Assembly (NCBI GenBank): GCA_948472945.1
Contig: CAOKVX010000001.1
Location: 124,001 to 188,000, forward strand
Direction: 5' to 3'
DNA: 64,000 bases
From: an uncultured Clostridia bacterium
GTDB taxonomy: Bacteria; Bacillota; Clostridia; Lachnospirales; Lachnospiraceae
Made by a program: the position numbers and the translations under genes. The notes under the pieces are model-generated. The model searched no databases. It had not been told where the DNA came from and saw only the letters and a program-made list of their open reading frames with translations. How positions within the stretch are numbered: position 1 is the first letter of the stretch; each line of letters starts with the position of its first letter. Below, one piece after another: positions 17,151-27,275 of this stretch.

Positions 17151-18668
17151 ATGAGAAAATTATTAGTTATTTTTGTGTCGTTAACACTCATAAGTTCATT
17201 ATTTTGTTCATGCGACAGAAAAAATGTGACAAATGACGGAGATTCCGGCACAGAACAGTATGGCAAACAGGATAACGGTCAAGCCGAAAAATCGAACGAA
17301 GCTAATGGAACCGCTCAGAGTGACGGACACGGTACTGAACCGGACAGCCGGGAGACAGGTAAGGGTATAGAACAGGATGCAGGGCAAAATACAGTTACTC
17401 AAAAGAATACAGCCGAAAACAATAATTCTGAAAGCGGCGTACTGTATTCGCTGTACAATTCCTACAAGGATAGCGCATGCATTACGGAAAATGGATATTA
17501 TTATTTGACCCATGAATCTGTGGAGCTGAAAGATGGCAAATTCGGTATTCACTTAATGTATATGGATTTTGCAGCCGAACGCGAAATATATTTGTGCAGC
17601 ACGGCGGGATGCAAGCACGATTCTGCTGACTGTCCCTCTGTGTTTTTAATATCTGATTTTCCGCAAGCATCCACGAAACTGTTTGTTTTTAATGATAATC
17701 TCTATATTTTAAGCCGGGAATATGACGATGACGGCACGGTGTCGCAGGGTATTGGTGGGGAGGAATATATACCTGAAAGCAAACCTGTGGCGTTATATTG
17801 TGCAAAACTTGACGGAACAGAACGAAAGAAAGTATATACATTTGACGCAGAGCTAACGATTGAGGATATGATATTCGCAAATAACGATGGAATATATATT
17901 GTCACAAAAAAGGTTTCTGCCGATAAGACAGACGGTCAGACCTACAAAACGTCCTCGGAGAGAAAGCTTGTATTTTTGGATTTAAGTTCCCTTTCTGCCA
18001 AAGATATTTGTCCTATGGCTTTTGGAGACAGCATTTCGTGGAATATAATTGGGTGCTGCCAATATGGATTCGTGCTGAGCGGCATTGATTATGGCAGAGA
18101 AATCTCGAGGGATGAGTTATGGAACGATGATTTATACAGCGAACTGTATCAGAACTCCGCAGTTGTATATGCGCTGCTGGACCCACAAAACGGTAATCTG
18201 AAAGAAATTTGCAGACAGTCAAATAAAAATGCCAATTCAGCACAAATATTGGGAGACAGTCTGTATCTCTCCTCTGATGAAAATAAAAATATTGATGTAA
18301 TTAATATAGGAACTGGTGAAAAGAAGACGCTATGTTCAATTCAGCAAAATCTTATTATGGGTGTGCTGGGCGATATGCTTTGCTGCAGGGAGTGGAACCT
18401 TGCAGAGAACCCAAAATGGTATTTTGTAGACACAAACACGGGAGAGATGACAAAGACAGACCTTGTTAATAAATGTAACGGATGGTCTCTTGAGTTTCGC
18501 GGCGAGACGTCCGAGGATGTACTGTTTGTCTATGATTATGATGCGTCGACAACTGACAACGAATCATACGAAATATACCAATATAAACATGCGCTTATAT
18601 CTAAAAAGGACTTATTTGCGGGTAGGCAAAATTACCGCAAAATTGATATGACAGGGCCGGGACAATAA
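17151..18668 (+). CDS. Predicted lipoprotein of a two-component/ABC operon, function unknown
   Basis: A 505-residue exported protein. The N-terminus MRKLLVIFVSLTLISSLFCSC is a lipoprotein signal peptide with the likely acylated Cys at residue 21. A low-complexity linker rich in Gly, Asn, Gln and Glu follows to about residue 105. The rest (about 110-500) contains repeated strand-rich units with Tyr-rich edges (LYILSREYDDDG, LYCAKLDGTERKKVYTF, LYLSSDENKNIDVINI) suggestive of a beta-propeller, and a conserved-looking cysteine phrase CSTAGCKHDSADCPS near 145. AAGGAGGG is seven bases before the ATG. It lies between the kinase and an ABC exporter, so it may capture or sense the ligand of that system. 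No named family was recognised. Confidence 0.75.
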   Translation: MRKLLVIFVSLTLISSLFCSCDRKNVTNDGDSGTEQYGKQDNGQAEKSNEANGTAQSDGHGTEPDSRETGKGIEQDAGQNTVTQKNTAENNNSESGVLYSLYNSYKDSACITENGYYYLTHESVELKDGKFGIHLMYMDFAAEREIYLCSTAGCKHDSADCPSVFLISDFPQASTKLFVFNDNLYILSREYDDDGTVSQGIGGEEYIPESKPVALYCAKLDGTERKKVYTFDAELTIEDMIFANNDGIYIVTKKVSADKTDGQTYKTSSERKLVFLDLSSLSAKDICPMAFGDSISWNIIGCCQYGFVLSGIDYGREISRDELWNDDLYSELYQNSAVVYALLDPQNGNLKEICRQSNKNANSAQILGDSLYLSSDENKNIDVINIGTGEKKTLCSIQQNLIMGVLGDMLCCREWNLAENPKWYFVDTNTGEMTKTDLVNKCNGWSLEFRGETSEDVLFVYDYDASTTDNESYEIYQYKHALISKKDLFAGRQNYRKIDMTGPGQ

Positions 18669-18687
18669 TGGAAGGAGGATTGCAGGC

Positions 18688-19431
18688 ATGTTGACTATAG
18701 ATAAAGTAACAAAAAAGTATAAGGCTCAGACTGCTCTGTGCGGTGTGTCCATTGAACTTGACTGTGGAATTTACGGACTACTTGGGCCAAACGGTGCGGG
18801 TAAGTCTACGCTGATGAACATTATTACCGGTAACATAAAACCGACAGACGGAAAAGTATTGTGGGATGGGTCTGATATATATGAGTTAGGCGAAAAATTC
18901 CGCAGTTTAATAGGGTACGCCCCCCAACAACAGGGACTGTACAACAGTTTTACGGGACGGCGGTTCCTGGCCTATATGGCGGCTCTAAAGGGGATTCATA
19001 AAAAAGAGGTTAAAAGTGAGATTGAGAGGGTTCTTTCCTTTGTTAATATGCATGATGCTGCGGACAGGGCCATCAGCGGTTATTCAGGCGGCATGAAGCA
19101 GCGCATCCTTATAGCGCAGGCGATATTGGGGGAGCCTGCGCTGATTGTGCTTGACGAGCCGACCGCAGGGCTTGACCCTAAGGAGCGGGTACGTATAAGG
19201 GAACAGGTCATGGCTCTTGCAGGCAATAAAATTATACTTGTATCTACCCATGTTGTTTCCGATATTGAGCCGATAGCAGACGAAATTTTATTGATTCGTT
19301 CAGGCAGTATTGTCGACAGGGATTCTGTAGGGAATCTTTGTAAAAAATACAATGGCAGTAAAGATTTGGAGGATGTGTATATGCACATTTTCGGGAAGGA
19401 GAAGAGTTATGCTGCGTCTGATTCCATTTGA
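18688..19431 (+). CDS. ABC transporter ATP-binding protein
   Basis: A 247-residue single-domain ATPase of the exporter type. Walker A GPNGAGKST (about 34), Q loop YAPQQQGLYNSFTG, signature YSGGMKQRI, Walker B LIVLDEPTAGLDP and the switch His in LVSTHVVSD are all present. Its start has GGAAGGAGG nine bases upstream and lies 19 bases after the lipoprotein stop. The permease gene starts 23 bases before its stop, so the two are coupled. Similarity is to the bacitracin/lantibiotic-exporter-like ATPases; substrate unknown. Confidence 0.92.
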   Translation: MLTIDKVTKKYKAQTALCGVSIELDCGIYGLLGPNGAGKSTLMNIITGNIKPTDGKVLWDGSDIYELGEKFRSLIGYAPQQQGLYNSFTGRRFLAYMAALKGIHKKEVKSEIERVLSFVNMHDAADRAISGYSGGMKQRILIAQAILGEPALIVLDEPTAGLDPKERVRIREQVMALAGNKIILVSTHVVSDIEPIADEILLIRSGSIVDRDSVGNLCKKYNGSKDLEDVYMHIFGKEKSYAASDSI

Positions 19432-21691
19432 ACTTACTAAGATATGGGGGAAAAAAAGTTTTGCGTTGTCTGTGTGTCTCCTGCTTCTGCTACATATTTT
19501 TCTGTTATGGTACACATCACTGCCGAATGGAGAAACTTCAAAGCTTTCCGCATATAAGGCTTTACATGAAGAAATTCGTGGAATGGACGAGGAACATAAG
19601 GGCAGGTATATTGAGGAATTAAAGGAGACTATAGACGGTGTCTGTTTTGTGAGGGATATCATCGCAATGCAGGGTTTTCAGAACGATATGGGGGAAACTC
19701 TGGCAGAGCAGGAAATGAAGAGTAATCCCGGTGTATTTGAGAGGTATTATGAGATGTATCGGTCGGGCGCTTATCTAAAATTTACTGAGACGCAAGAGCA
19801 GGAAAAGGTATTTATTGATGAGATATATGAGGAACAGAAAAAGGCGGAGGGATACGGTGAATATCTGTGTTCCATTCAGGAAAATAAACAGAATTTAAGC
19901 GATATTTCCATATTCGGAGGGGAGGACCGGGATACTTACAGCTCGCGTAACCTGCAAAAAAGCGCGGAAGACTATTCGAAGCTTTCTGCCGAAAATATAA
20001 GCTTTGTTCCGTCTAAGGGCATTACATCTTCGATGCATGGCATTTGGATAGATTTATTTTTATTTTTAAGCGTTATGCTGTTTGTAGGAAATCTTATTAC
20101 GGAGGAAAAGGAAAAAAAGATGTTTTTCATCACTCGCAGCACGAAACACGGTATATTACACGGTATTGTGTCTAAACTGGCTGCCCTGCTGATACACTGT
20201 GTTTTTCTGGCTTCGCTGTTTTATGCGGTAAGCGTTATTTTCTTCAGCTGTACTACAGGTTGGTTTGAGCCGGGCGCAGGACTGCAGTCCGTGGCGGCTT
20301 ATATGGAGAGCAGCTTGGATATAAGCATTTTTGGGTATATTATACTTTCTGTATTTACAAAAGCGATTTTGCTGTTTGGACTCGGCGCTGTGCTTATAGC
20401 ATTCTGTATTGTATCAGGAATTGCGGTGCTTCCGTTTTTGACCGGGGCGGCGATTATGGGCGCCGGCGCGCTTCTCTATTATTCAATACCGTCTGGTTCG
20501 ACGCTTGCCGCATTTAAGTATGTCAACCCGTTTGGACTTTTGAAAACAGAAAATCTGTACGGTGGATATTTGAATTTTAATATGTTCGGATATCCCGTGT
20601 CCAGAATGCATATTTCTATCTTGATTATATTGTTTATATGTATTTTAGGAATCTGCGCATGTTTGTTTCTGTTTTGCCGGATGAAGAATTTTGAAGTTAA
20701 AAAGCTCAGTATGCCGTGTTCGGTTCCTTTCCGTCCGCATACTAATATTTTTAGGCATGAGGTATATAAAATACTTGTAACGAACCGTGCATTTTTTATC
20801 CTCTTACTGTTTGCGTCGCTGCTGGCATACAATAGTTTGGGACGCACTTATACTCCGTCGGTCGCAGAGCAGTATTACAGGGATATTATGACAGAGCTTG
20901 AGGGCGGGCTTACAGATAAAAAGGAATCGCTTATTTTGTCCGAAAAATCACGATATGAGGAAGCGTTTGAAACAATAGAGAAGTCTGACGAAATGTATAG
21001 TGCGGGAGAACTTAGCAAAGACGCCGCAGATAATTTAAAAATGAAGGCCGAGATGACGCTCATCTTTTATCCTGTTTTTCAGCGTGTTGAGGAACAGTAT
21101 GAGCATATTAAGGCTGAAAGCGGCAGTTTTGTTTACGATACCGGATATTTGTATTTGTTTGGTGTTTTTGACGAGCCTTTTTCGGTTGATTTTCTTATTT
21201 TGTCCGTTGGTATGATACTTGCTGCGGGCGGAGCGGCCGCTATGGAGTATCAGAACGGTTCGCTGTTCTTAATTTGCGCGACAAAGACCGGAAAACGAAA
21301 AATTTTTGCTCTTAAATTGTGGATTTGTGGAATAGCTGCGGCTATTTTGACGCTTGTTCCTTTTGCGTGCCGACTGTGCCGCATTACTTCTGTGTATCCG
21401 TTAAAAAGTCTCGGTGCGTCTGTTAGAAATATTTCTCGGTTTGCGGAGTTTGCCGCTCCACTGCCTATTGTAATGTTTGTCTTGATTTTTGTCCTGTCGC
21501 AGGTTCTGTCGGTTATTTTAGTATCATTTATTACAATGGCGCTTTCCATATGGAGAAAAAATCTGGCGCAGACTGTATTTTTTTCGCTGTTGTTCTTGGC
21601 GGTTCCGATGATTTTATATATGCTCGGTTTTGAATTTGCAAAATGGTTTTCACTGTATCCGATTTATAGTTGGACGATGCTATTATTTTAA
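19409..21691 (+). CDS. ABC exporter permease with internally duplicated layout
   Basis: A 760-residue integral membrane protein. It starts with a helix (about 15-35), a large hydrophilic region of about 180 residues, then about five closely spaced helices; from about residue 440 the same pattern repeats (HEVYKILVTNRAFFILLLFASLLAYNSL, a hydrophilic region of about 130 residues, then about five helices). It therefore looks like two ABC-2 type permease halves on one chain, making a complete exporter with a homodimer of the ATPase. I choose ATG 19409 with GGAAGGAGA upstream; the ORF-track start at 19352 is inside the ATPase gene without a ribosome site. The operon ends at a strong bidirectional terminator 40 bases on. 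Confidence 0.85.
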   Translation: MLRLIPFELTKIWGKKSFALSVCLLLLLHIFLLWYTSLPNGETSKLSAYKALHEEIRGMDEEHKGRYIEELKETIDGVCFVRDIIAMQGFQNDMGETLAEQEMKSNPGVFERYYEMYRSGAYLKFTETQEQEKVFIDEIYEEQKKAEGYGEYLCSIQENKQNLSDISIFGGEDRDTYSSRNLQKSAEDYSKLSAENISFVPSKGITSSMHGIWIDLFLFLSVMLFVGNLITEEKEKKMFFITRSTKHGILHGIVSKLAALLIHCVFLASLFYAVSVIFFSCTTGWFEPGAGLQSVAAYMESSLDISIFGYIILSVFTKAILLFGLGAVLIAFCIVSGIAVLPFLTGAAIMGAGALLYYSIPSGSTLAAFKYVNPFGLLKTENLYGGYLNFNMFGYPVSRMHISILIILFICILGICACLFLFCRMKNFEVKKLSMPCSVPFRPHTNIFRHEVYKILVTNRAFFILLLFASLLAYNSLGRTYTPSVAEQYYRDIMTELEGGLTDKKESLILSEKSRYEEAFETIEKSDEMYSAGELSKDAADNLKMKAEMTLIFYPVFQRVEEQYEHIKAESGSFVYDTGYLYLFGVFDEPFSVDFLILSVGMILAAGGAAAMEYQNGSLFLICATKTGKRKIFALKLWICGIAAAILTLVPFACRLCRITSVYPLKSLGASVRNISRFAEFAAPLPIVMFVLIFVLSQVLSVILVSFITMALSIWRKNLAQTVFFSLLFLAVPMILYMLGFEFAKWFSLYPIYSWTMLLF

Positions 21692-21732
21692 TGGAGGGGT
21701 ATTGTTTATACTTAGTTGCTTGCGGGAATGAA

Positions 21733-21780
21733 AAACCGCCGCATTAATGACTTTCCAATCATTAATGCGGCGGTTTCTTT
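21733..21780. terminator. Bidirectional terminator between convergent genes
   Basis: AAACCGCCGCATTAATGA (21733-21750) pairs perfectly over 18 bases with its reverse complement at 21759-21776, with T-rich sequence on the plus side and A-rich sequence on the minus side. It separates the exporter operon from the beta-helix gene. Confidence 0.9.
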
Positions 21781-21851
21781 TATAAAACCATTATGATGTT
21801 AACGCTATGACTAATATTTCAATTTTATTTATGACAAAATTTGCTGTCAAA

Positions 21852-24536
21852 TTAAGCTGCAGGAACTTCTGTAGGCTGTTCTGTAGGAACTGTTGTCTCG
21901 GCGGGCGCCTGTTCTGTTTCCGGAGGCGCAGTTGTGACAACAGGTGCAGCCGTTGCATTTTCCTCATTGGTTTCCATACCTACCCCCTTGTCTGACGCTG
22001 CAGGCGACTGAACGTCCTGCTGTTTTACGGGTGCAGTAGTAGGCGTTTCTGTTGGCACAGAGGTAGGTGCAGGTGTAGGCGACGCCGTCGGTGCAGGCGT
22101 TGGCGTTGAATTGGTATATGATACCTTGGAAGGGTCATATTTGTAGGTGAGCGTCTCGGTACTGTTAGCCTTTTCGTCACCGCCTACATAATATATTATC
22201 GACGGCTTATTAATATCTATAAGGATATTATCAAGCATGTCTGATATGTTTTTACCCGTCGCTTCCTTTGAATCAAGTATAGTATGAGTCATTGGATATA
22301 CCCTGTCCCCTAGGGAAGATGACGAGCTGTCGGTGGAGTTAAGTATTATTGGCCTGTTTGCAGTGTCAAATATATTTCCTGTAATTGTAGGGTTAACCGC
22401 GCCGCTCATACATATCGCCGCAACCGTTCCCGACTTAATATTTTTAAATGTGTTTCCTTTAATGACACAGTTTTTCCAGTTGATTCCCCGAATCGCATAC
22501 CCCATCGTATTTGTAATCGTGTTGTTCAGTATATTCAGGTTGGTGTGGTATACCTGAGTTGTGTTGTCGACAAGCGACACGGAATATTTGTGTGAGCCTA
22601 TTGCCCGCAGAACTCCGTCAAATGAATTGTTTTGTATAGTTACGTTGTTGATAGGAGTCCTGTCATGTTTAACCCAACCGAGATTGAGTCCGCCGGTATT
22701 GAAGTCAGGCGTGTCAATGTTAATAGCCTCTTTGTGGTCATCTTTCGTGCTTGAAGATTTGCTTCCGACAAACGTACAGTTCTCAACTAAAACATTTTGT
22801 GAGGAGTTAATCTCCATAAAATGGTGCCCAAGATAATTCCTGAAATTAATGTTTCGCACTACGACGTTATTGTTGTGGGCCATTATTATGGCAGTCGCGC
22901 CATAATAGAACAGCATATCCATAATGACATTGCCCTCCCCAATAAACTCAACGTCGTGCGAGCCGTTGTATCCCGGCACAACCTCGGTTCCGGTTGCAAG
23001 TGAAGGATGCACCAGCTGGAATACCGACTGTGACGGAACGAGTATATTGCTTGGGAAACCTGTATATGTTCCCTTGTTGATTACGGCTCCGTCCTTAAAT
23101 ATTATTTTTGTGTTGGACGGAACATATAGCGAGTTCGTTATTGAGTAGGTTCCGGCGTTAACGGTCAGCGTTCCGCCTCCGACTCTCTCAAGCTGTTCGA
23201 GGTATGATTTGAAAACATAATAATCATTCGTATATTGGTTGTACCATGTGTTGTCAGTGTAGTATTCACGGTATGGACGTTGTCCCGCGGTGATTGTGTA
23301 ATCTTTCGTCGAATAGTCCATAAAATATCCCATTCTTGTTACGCTTTTGGTTGAAAGCGTGCTCTGGTAAGGAATATAATATATCGCCGCATTTGTCACA
23401 TTGTTATTTATTATTGACGTTCTTGTATTGTTATCCACAGTGTTGAATGTTGTAGCATAATTTTTTCCAGAGCCTGTGTTTACGGCAGGGGCAAATTTTA
23501 TAGGGATTGACACATTATCAAAATTATTGCCCACAATGGAAGGAGTCTTAACGCCGCTTGCAAGTATGCAGGCAAGGGTATTGTCAGAGTTGGTTATCTT
23601 GTAAAATGTGTTTTTCTCTATATATGGCGTAGACCAATTAAGTATTCTTATTGCGCTGTCGCTCAGCGTGGTAAACTTATTATTGCTAATCTTAATGCCT
23701 GTATGCAGTACGTTTTCAGTGTATTTTGTACTTCCAATGGCAGAGTTAAGCTTGTAAAATTTATTATCCGATATCGTTATTTTTTTGTTAGGTTTGTTGT
23801 CAGCCTTACTCCAAGAGTATTCAAACGCTTTCGTCTTGCTGTCGGGAACTTCAAGCTTGATTGCGTATTTGTCAGAATCGCTCTTAACTGCTTTTGCGCC
23901 CTGGAATGTACAGTTTGTAACCGATACGGAACTGGATGCGGCGATGTTTATAAATGAGCCCCCGTTCATATTTTTAAATTTGATTCCGGTTACGGAAACT
24001 TTTTTGTTGTGTCCTGCGGCGATTGCCGTGCTGCCCTGTACGCTTGACAGATTGATGGTCGGGTTACCGCTCCCCTTGATGGTGATATTTGCTGACCCCT
24101 TATATTTTTTAACTGTTTTTTTACCTGACGCGGCGACTGAAGGGGGAACCAATTCAAACACAGACTTACCCGCAGTTAGCTTTTTACTGCCGGTTTTTGA
24201 AGTCTTTTTGAGTGTTACGCCCTTTTTCAGGTTGATGGTAACATTAGACGGCACATAAAGCGTACATGGAATCTTGTATGTACCTTTTTTAAGGGTCAGG
24301 GTACCGCCGCCCTGTGACTCAAGTTTTTCAAGATATGACCTGAGCATGTAATATTGTTTTGTCTTTGAGTTATAAGTCGATAGTTTTTTGTATGACTTAT
24401 TGCACGGAGACGTCGACGTCTTGACAGTGTATTTTCCCTTTGCATAGGACGCTTCGGATTGTACTGCAAGACTGCACATCATCACAAGTGCGCATATTAA
24501 AATTTTAATAGTTGCATTTAATCTTTTTTCTTTCAA
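21852..24536 (-). CDS. Secreted protein with two right-handed beta-helix (pectate-lyase-like) domains
   Basis: An 894-residue exported protein with signal peptide MKEKRLNATIKILICALVMM.. ending near SEASYA. Two homologous halves (about 45-410 and 420-785) each begin with YYxxxSYLExLExxGGGTLT, then GTYxIxxxLYVPSN, followed by rungs rich in Asn and Ile (ITISDNKFYKL, LNILNNTITNT), the pattern of a parallel beta-helix. The C-terminus is a Pro/Thr/Ala linker (TPAPTASPTPAPTSVPTETP), typical of a spacer, with no anchor motif I can see. It may bind or cleave a polysaccharide; no catalytic residues were identified. Start taken as the TTG at 24536, with GAGGT eight bases before it; the TTG at 24542 is too close. 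Confidence 0.8.
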   Translation of the reverse strand: MKEKRLNATIKILICALVMMCSLAVQSEASYAKGKYTVKTSTSPCNKSYKKLSTYNSKTKQYYMLRSYLEKLESQGGGTLTLKKGTYKIPCTLYVPSNVTINLKKGVTLKKTSKTGSKKLTAGKSVFELVPPSVAASGKKTVKKYKGSANITIKGSGNPTINLSSVQGSTAIAAGHNKKVSVTGIKFKNMNGGSFINIAASSSVSVTNCTFQGAKAVKSDSDKYAIKLEVPDSKTKAFEYSWSKADNKPNKKITISDNKFYKLNSAIGSTKYTENVLHTGIKISNNKFTTLSDSAIRILNWSTPYIEKNTFYKITNSDNTLACILASGVKTPSIVGNNFDNVSIPIKFAPAVNTGSGKNYATTFNTVDNNTRTSIINNNVTNAAIYYIPYQSTLSTKSVTRMGYFMDYSTKDYTITAGQRPYREYYTDNTWYNQYTNDYYVFKSYLEQLERVGGGTLTVNAGTYSITNSLYVPSNTKIIFKDGAVINKGTYTGFPSNILVPSQSVFQLVHPSLATGTEVVPGYNGSHDVEFIGEGNVIMDMLFYYGATAIIMAHNNNVVVRNINFRNYLGHHFMEINSSQNVLVENCTFVGSKSSSTKDDHKEAINIDTPDFNTGGLNLGWVKHDRTPINNVTIQNNSFDGVLRAIGSHKYSVSLVDNTTQVYHTNLNILNNTITNTMGYAIRGINWKNCVIKGNTFKNIKSGTVAAICMSGAVNPTITGNIFDTANRPIILNSTDSSSSSLGDRVYPMTHTILDSKEATGKNISDMLDNILIDINKPSIIYYVGGDEKANSTETLTYKYDPSKVSYTNSTPTPAPTASPTPAPTSVPTETPTTAPVKQQDVQSPAASDKGVGMETNEENATAAPVVTTAPPETEQAPAETTVPTEQPTEVPAA

Positions 24537-24636
24537 TATCAATTACCTCACTTTGCATTAAATTTCTTCTTCTATGATAAGTTACACGTAGATTATGTCA
24601 TATTATTGACATAAGCACAACTGCTTTTTGTTTCGT

Positions 24637-24665
24637 TTGACAATGATGTTGTGATAGTCTATAAT
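24637..24665 (+). promoter_or_regulatory. Consensus sigma-A promoter for greA
   Basis: TTGACA (24637-24642), 17 bases, TATAAT (24660-24665): a perfect match to the housekeeping consensus. Transcription would start near 24672, about 70 bases before the greA ATG. Confidence 0.88.
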
Positions 24666-24741
24666 ACTGAAATGGTGCAATATACCAGTGTACCTACAGG
24701 TTACACCGGGTCAAAGAAGTATTTATTTGGAGGGTTATAAT

Positions 24742-25221
24742 ATGGCTGACAAAGAGAAAAAAAATGTGATAACTTATGAGGGCGTACAGGAATTAGAGAG
24801 GGAGTTGGAAGAACTCAAGGTTGTAAGAAGAAAAGAAGTGGCCGGAAAGATTAAGGAGGCCAGAGAGCAGGGAGACCTTTCGGAGAATGCGGAATATGAT
24901 GCAGCCAAGGAAGAACAGGCAGCTATTGAGGCACGTATTGAAGAGATAGAAAAAATACTTAAAAATGTTGAGGTTGTTACGGACGAAGATGTAGATTTGA
25001 GCAAAATCAATGTTGGAAGCGTAATAAAAATAAAGGATGTGGAGTACGGAGACGAGTTGGAATATAAACTTGTCGGCTCTACGGAGGCGGATTCGCTTAA
25101 AGGTAAGATTAGCAACGAGTCGCCGGTCGGAATAGCGTTAATTGGAAAAGGTATCGGGGATGTCATTGAAGTTGAGGCTCCGGCAGGCGCAATTAAATAT
25201 GAAATAATTGATATAAAATAG
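24742..25221 (+). CDS. greA: Transcription elongation factor GreA
   Basis: A 159-residue factor that enters the RNA polymerase secondary channel and stimulates cleavage of backtracked transcripts. The N-terminal coiled coil carries the acidic tip in EAREQGDLSENAEYDAAKEEQ (about 40-60), with the DLSENAEYDAA signature intact; the C-terminal FKBP-like domain has GVALIGKG-like ESPVGIALIGKGIGD. ATG 24742 is chosen with GGAGG eight bases upstream; the ORF-track start at 24688 is upstream of that. It is followed by a 457-base AT-rich gap and lysS; greA-lysS adjacency is common in Firmicutes. Confidence 0.96.
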   Translation: MADKEKKNVITYEGVQELERELEELKVVRRKEVAGKIKEAREQGDLSENAEYDAAKEEQAAIEARIEEIEKILKNVEVVTDEDVDLSKINVGSVIKIKDVEYGDELEYKLVGSTEADSLKGKISNESPVGIALIGKGIGDVIEVEAPAGAIKYEIIDIK

Positions 25222-25678
25222 GTTTGGCATTGCAAATTAGTTAAATTTAAAGCCAGAATTTAATTAATAAAAGTATATTGTAAAAGTATATTTAGTTTTA
25301 GCAGTTAATTAATCTATTTTAGTTTATATTTTTATTTAATTCAAAGTTAAAATTTAATAGTTAAATATTTTGTAATTAATTGTTAGAATAATATTTTTTT
25401 TAATAGTTAAAACTTATATATTTATCGGCAAATGAAAAATGGCAAGGTTTTACCGGTTTATATTACAGACAAAAATATAAATAAATAATATAATAAAATG
25501 AAGCTAAAATGGTTTCTGTAAAAAGAAATCATACAAAATCAAACTGATTACTTTATTTATTTTATAGATTTATAGAAGTTTTTTGCGAATTCTATATCGG
25601 TTAATCAGCATATGATTGCTATATTTATACATGGAAGCATTCTATGTGATTCGTATTGATTTATAAAGGAGTGATATT
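25222..25678. other. Very AT-rich intergenic gap between greA and lysS
   Basis: About 457 bases of almost continuous A+T with many TTAATTAA-like strings and no ORF, no convincing hairpin and no T-box signature (no AGGGTGGTACCGCG-like element). The last 130 bases become slightly more mixed and presumably hold the lysS promoter, but I cannot pick a good -35/-10 pair. Confidence 0.5.
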
Positions 25679-27178
25679 GTGGAGGAACAGAATCAGAATA
25701 AGGAACAGAGTACGCAGGATATTAACGAGTTGTTAAAGGTAAGAAGGACCAAGCTTTCGGATTTGGTGGAGAAAGGTAAGAATCCGTTTGTAATAACCAA
25801 ATTTGACGTTACGGCACATTCGGACGAGATTAAAAATAATCTTGATAAATATGAGGATCAGGAAGTGACAATTGCCGGCAGGCTTATGTCAAAGCGTGTA
25901 ATGGGTAAGGCCTCTTTCTGTCATATACAGGATAAAAACGGTTTGATTCAGTCATACGTGCAGCGCGATTTGGTAGGAGAGGAAGACTATAAGGATTTTA
26001 AGAAATATGATGTCGGCGATATCGTCGGAATCAGGGGTAAGGTGTTTGTGACAAAGACAGGCGAAACTTCCGTCAAGGCGGAGGAGATATCGCTTCTTTC
26101 AAAGAGCCTGCAGATTCTACCGGAAAAATATCATGGCCTTACAAATACAGATTTAAGATATAGGCAGAGATATGTGGACCTGATAGTGAATCCTGAAGTA
26201 AAGGATACATTTGTTAAGCGTTCGCAGATTATAAGTTCAATAAGGAGATATCTTGACACTCAGGGATTTATAGAGGTTGAGACGCCTATGCTTGTCTCTA
26301 ATGCGGGAGGCGCCGCAGCAAGGCCTTTTGTTACTCACTCCAACGCACTAGACGAGGATTTCAAGCTAAGGATATCTCTTGAATTATATTTAAAGAGGTT
26401 AATTGTAGGAGGACTTGAACGCGTTTATGAGATAGGACGTGTGTTTAGGAATGAGGGTGTTGATACAAGGCATAACCCTGAATTCACCCTTATGGAGTTA
26501 TATCAGGCATATACAGACTATAACGGAATGATGGAACTGACCGAGAATATGTATCGTTACGTTGCGAAAGAGGTGCTCGGCACTACCAAAATTACTTATA
26601 ACGGGGTCGAGATGGACCTTGGAAAACCGTTTGAAAGAATTACTATGGTTGACTCAGTTAAGAAATATGCGGGTGTTGATTTTAATGAGATTAATACTCT
26701 TGAGGACGCAAGGAAGATTGCGGACGAAAAGCATGTAGAGTATGAAAAGAGACACAAGAAAGGAGACATCCTCAATCTGTTCTTTGAGGAGTACGTAGAG
26801 GAGCATCTCATACAGCCGACATTTGTTATGGACCATCCAATTGAAATATCGCCTCTGACTAAGAAGAAACCGGACAATCCGGATTATGTCGAGCGTTTTG
26901 AATTTTTTATGAACGGATGGGAGATGGCGAACGCCTACTCTGAGCTCAACGACCCGCTCGACCAGAGGGAGCGTTTTGCGGCTCAGGAGGAAATGTTTGC
27001 AGCCGGAGACGAGGAGGCCAACCATACCGACGAGGATTTCCTGAATGCACTTGAAATAGGTATGCCGCCGACAGGAGGAATAGGCTTTGGAATCGACAGG
27101 ATGTGTATGCTGCTTACTGATTCATCGGCGATAAGGGATGTGCTGCTGTTCCCGACAATGAAAAGCATTGATAAATAA
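25679..27178 (+). CDS. lysS: Lysyl-tRNA synthetase, class II
   Basis: A 499-residue enzyme that charges tRNA-Lys. The N-terminal anticodon-binding OB fold (about 60-165) has [23 protein letters not shown]. The class II catalytic domain shows motif 1 around [14 protein letters not shown], motif 2 [15 protein letters not shown] (about 258) and motif 3 [13 protein letters not shown] (about 465). Length is normal. The start is GTG 25679 with AAGGAG seven bases upstream. It is followed by a hairpin terminator whose right side overlaps the end of a minus-strand pseudogene. Confidence 0.97.
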   Translation: MEEQNQNKEQSTQDINELLKVRRTKLSDLVEKGKNPFVITKFDVTAHSDEIKNNLDKYEDQEVTIAGRLMSKRVMGKASFCHIQDKNGLIQSYVQRDLVGEEDYKDFKKYDVGDIVGIRGKVFVTKTGETSVKAEEISLLSKSLQILPEKYHGLTNTDLRYRQRYVDLIVNPEVKDTFVKRSQIISSIRRYLDTQGFIEVETPMLVSNAGGAAARPFVTHSNALDEDFKLRISLELYLKRLIVGGLERVYEIGRVFRNEGVDTRHNPEFTLMELYQAYTDYNGMMELTENMYRYVAKEVLGTTKITYNGVEMDLGKPFERITMVDSVKKYAGVDFNEINTLEDARKIADEKHVEYEKRHKKGDILNLFFEEYVEEHLIQPTFVMDHPIEISPLTKKKPDNPDYVERFEFFMNGWEMANAYSELNDPLDQRERFAAQEEMFAAGDEEANHTDEDFLNALEIGMPPTGGIGFGIDRMCMLLTDSSAIRDVLLFPTMKSIDK

Positions 27179-27237
27179 AAAGGCTTGAAAACCGCATAAA
27201 TAAAGTGTTTTAATGTGTAAAACCGTGTAGAGGGAAG

Positions 27238-27275
27238 AAAAGACTATCAGCAGTTGCCGGTAGTCTTTTTGTTTT
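27238..27275 (+). terminator. Terminator of lysS overlapping a convergent pseudogene
   Basis: AAAAGACTA (27238-27246) pairs with TAGTCTTTT (27261-27269), followed by TGTTTTT. The minus-strand stop codon of the XRE remnant (27247-27249) is inside the loop. Confidence 0.72.

Noticed and set aside
22333-24258. Plus-strand ORFs opposite the beta-helix gene
   Set aside because: They are hydrophobic mirror frames of the Asn/Ile-rich repeats and lack starts with ribosome sites.
25222-25678. T-box leader or origin-like region in the AT-rich gap before lysS
   Set aside because: No T-box sequence, no DnaA-box clusters and no strong hairpin were seen; base composition alone is not enough.
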